Positions 6,362 through 7,511 of a stretch of 7,511 nt of DNA are shown one piece after another. The stretch's first letter is position 1. Every line of letters begins with the position of its first letter. The translations under genes and the position numbers were made by a program. This DNA comes from Patescibacteria group bacterium. GTDB taxonomy: Bacteria > Patescibacteriota > Doudnabacteria > UBA920. Under the pieces are notes generated by a model, which did not search any database, had not been told where the DNA came from, and saw only the letters and a list, made by a program, of their open reading frames with translations. The stretch is taken from contig JAMCYA010000039.1 in NCBI GenBank assembly GCA_023473845.1, positions 1 to 7,511 of the forward strand, given 5' to 3'.

Positions 6362-7105
6362 ATGTCCAGGGAAGCGGTTTATCACGCCATAATTTTGAAG
6401 AAGCAGGCGTATGGCGATGCGGATGAGATCATCACTTTTTTTACCCTGGAGTCCGGGCGGGTGAGGGGGCTGGCAAAATCCGTTAAATTGTCCCAAAGCA
6501 AGCTGCAGAACGCTTTGCAGGGTTTGTTTTATGTGCGTGTCAGCCTGGCGCACGGTTCCCGCTCCGGGGCTGTAAGCCTGAAAAAAATTATCCGGGCCGA
6601 AGTGCTGGATACTTTTATGGACCTGCGGGGCAGCCTGGAGGCCATGAAGGCGGGACTGTTTGCGGCCGAAGCGATATACAAAGCCACCGCGGACGAGCAT
6701 AAGAACCCGAAACTTTTTAAAATTTTGCTAGAATTTTTGCGCAGTCTGGATGTCGCAGCTTTGCCGGCCGGCAGCCTGTCCGCTCTTTTGGCTAAGTTCC
6801 AGATTGGTCTTTTGGAAAGCCTAGGCTTTGCCGTGCGCATGCCGGCCGGCAGGGGGGCCGGAGAGCCGGGGCAAACTTATTTTACCGTGCTGGGGGGCGG
6901 GTTTACCCGCACGGCGCTGGAACCTGACCGGGTAAACGTTTCCGCGGCCTTGCTGGAGACTTTTCGTACACTCCACAACGGGGATTTTATTGCCGCTTCC
7001 TCGGCCGACTTAAAACAGGCTTTGGAGCTGAACCGGCTTTTAGGCGGTTTTTTGGAATACCAGCTGGAGCGGCAGCTGCATTCCCGCAAGCTGTTTTTGG
7101 CCTGA
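6362..7105 (+). CDS. recO: DNA repair protein RecO
   Basis: RecO loads RecA onto SSB-coated single-stranded DNA with RecR (and RecF) in gap repair and recombination. The 247-residue length is typical. The N-terminal OB fold is recognised by YHAIILKKQAYGDADEIITFF followed by LESGRVRGLAKSVKLSQSKLQNAL (29-52), the family's Gly-basic-Lys-Gly-like surface. A helical domain follows (about 88-155). The C-terminus ends LGGFLEYQLERQLHSRKLFL, which resembles the usual RecO ending. In many RecO proteins the middle of the C-domain carries a four-cysteine zinc finger. Here the corresponding stretch (about 158-190) keeps the YF...GGG scaffold but has no cysteine, and the whole protein has none. The gene starts 12 bases after ileS without a visible Shine-Dalgarno sequence and stops with TGA. 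Two copies of a 12-base palindrome lie within it. Confidence 0.93.
   Translation: MSREAVYHAIILKKQAYGDADEIITFFTLESGRVRGLAKSVKLSQSKLQNALQGLFYVRVSLAHGSRSGAVSLKKIIRAEVLDTFMDLRGSLEAMKAGLFAAEAIYKATADEHKNPKLFKILLEFLRSLDVAALPAGSLSALLAKFQIGLLESLGFAVRMPAGRGAGEPGQTYFTVLGGGFTRTALEPDRVNVSAALLETFRTLHNGDFIAASSADLKQALELNRLLGGFLEYQLERQLHSRKLFLA
6762..6773. repeat. 12-bp perfect palindrome TGCCGGCCGGCA, copy 1
   Basis: This perfect inverted repeat inside recO encodes part of LPAGS (residues 134-138). An identical copy occurs 78 bases downstream in the same reading frame. The match extends to 13 bases including the next G. Confidence 0.75.
6840..6851. repeat. 12-bp perfect palindrome TGCCGGCCGGCA, copy 2
   Basis: This is the second identical copy, encoding part of MPAGR (residues 160-164). 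It sits where the zinc finger would begin in other RecO proteins and is followed by a run of six Gs. Confidence 0.75.
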
Positions 7106-7108
7106 TTG

Positions 7109-7117
7109 TGTTATAAT
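7109..7117 (+). promoter_or_regulatory. Extended -10 promoter (TGt-TATAAT) for the membrane protein gene
   Basis: TG-T-TATAAT occurs four bases after the recO stop. Twelve of thirteen bases (7106-7118) match the argS promoter at 1002-1014. No convincing -35 is visible. Transcription should start near 7124, giving a leader of about 35 bases that is AT-rich and lacks a Shine-Dalgarno sequence. No terminator separates it from recO. Confidence 0.6.
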
Positions 7118-7158
7118 TAGAATAATAAAATCAACATTTTTAACCTGACACAAAAATT

Positions 7159-7511
7159 ATGGAACCTGACATCAATCCTCAGCCGAAAGCTGAAGCCTCG
7201 GCTGACGGCGCATTTGTAAAGAAAACCGTGGAGCGCCCCATTTTGGATTCCACGGTGCGCGAGCATCTGTCCGCGGGCGGCGGCAACATGGAAGCCGCTT
7301 CCCCGGGGTTTTACAAGGCCAATAAGCTTTACATTTGGGCAAGCGTAGTCGGCGTGGCTATTATTTCCGTGCTAGCCTTTTTTGCATTCCGGCCCCAGCC
7401 TGCTCCCACGGCCAAAGAGGCTAATGTCCAGGTCAGTATAGATGTGCCCGCTACGGTTGCCAGCGGCGGCGAAGCCGTATACCGTTTTACGGTTCAGAAC
7501 AACGACCACCG
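7159..7511 (+). CDS. Membrane-anchored protein of unknown function, C-terminus missing
   Basis: The frame is open to the window edge, giving 117 complete codons. I do not recognise the family. Residues 1-57 are polar, rich in Ala, Pro and charged residues, and look disordered and cytoplasmic. A single hydrophobic helix spans about 58-77 (LYIWASVVGVAIISVLAFFAF) and is followed by Arg and a Pro-rich linker (RPQPAPTAKEA). Residues 89-117 (VQVSIDVPATVASGGEAVY and on to FTVQNND) read like the first strands of an immunoglobulin-like or DUF11-like beta-sandwich. That suggests a type II anchor with an extracytoplasmic beta-rich domain, possibly a surface or adhesion protein. The ATG at 7159 has no Shine-Dalgarno sequence. 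A promoter-like TGTTATAAT precedes it, so it is probably transcribed on its own as well as by read-through from recO. Confidence 0.75.
   Translation, partial: MEPDINPQPKAEASADGAFVKKTVERPILDSTVREHLSAGGGNMEAASPGFYKANKLYIWASVVGVAIISVLAFFAFRPQPAPTAKEANVQVSIDVPATVASGGEAVYRFTVQNNDH

Noticed and set aside
5882..6700. Long minus-strand open frame of 272 codons across the ileS-recO junction
   Set aside because: It is antisense to two confidently identified genes, has a low-complexity Gln/Phe/His-rich composition typical of a shadow frame, and shows no family motif.
6852..6901. G-quadruplex from four G-runs in recO
   Set aside because: One loop is about 20 bases and another 10, so a stable quadruplex is unlikely; codons for Gly/Arg explain the runs.
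6897..6910. GCGGG-TTTA-CCCGC hairpin in recO as a terminator
   Set aside because: The stem is only five base pairs, there is no T-tract after it, and it lies well inside the coding sequence.
7103..7120. Reading the recO TGA as a sense codon (alternative code)
   Set aside because: Read-through would add only five or six residues before TAG, the protein already ends like other RecO proteins, and no gene has an internal TGA.
7106..7158. Intrinsic terminator or small RNA after recO
   Set aside because: No GC-rich stem followed by a T-run is visible; the spacer is AT-rich and better explained by a promoter and leader.

Overview
The window looks like a stretch of a bacterial chromosome with compact housekeeping content. 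It has mid-range GC, all seven visible genes start with ATG, and genes are packed with gaps of 0 to about 50 bases. The isoleucyl-tRNA synthetase is the type 2 (eukaryote-like) form, its editing-site motif (VHNAAMYGEED) departs from the textbook one, and the RecO has no cysteines. Together these suggest, but do not prove, an uncultivated candidate-phylum lineage such as Patescibacteria/Parcubacteria. TGA ends recO and no gene carries an in-frame TGA, so the standard bacterial code fits and a TGA-as-glycine code does not.

Layout. On the minus strand, reading leftward from about 972, lie smpB (trans-translation factor) and, 18 bases beyond it, the N-terminal part of a lipobox-bearing phospholipase D-like protein that runs off the left edge. 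On the plus strand, a 53-base divergent spacer leads into four tightly packed genes: argS, an HD-domain hydrolase, ileS and recO. The HD gene follows the argS stop codon with no gap, and ileS follows the HD gene after 2 bases. recO follows ileS after 12 bases. A second 53-base AT-rich spacer then precedes a membrane-anchored protein of unknown function that is cut by the right edge.

Function. argS and ileS charge tRNA-Arg and tRNA-Ile, recO acts in RecF-pathway recombination, and smpB rescues stalled ribosomes. The HD protein sandwiched between two synthetases is the only member of the cluster without an obvious role. The two AT-rich spacers share an almost identical extended -10 promoter (TGTTATAATT). 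In the first spacer this promoter would give argS a leader of only about six bases, and it overlaps a -10-like element for smpB on the other strand.

I see no RNA gene, CRISPR array, insertion sequence, phage gene, defence system or clear intrinsic terminator. The region reads as ordinary core genome. The points worth a second look are the promoter architecture, a tiny ORF overlapping the smpB start, the HD protein, and residue-level departures in the enzymes.
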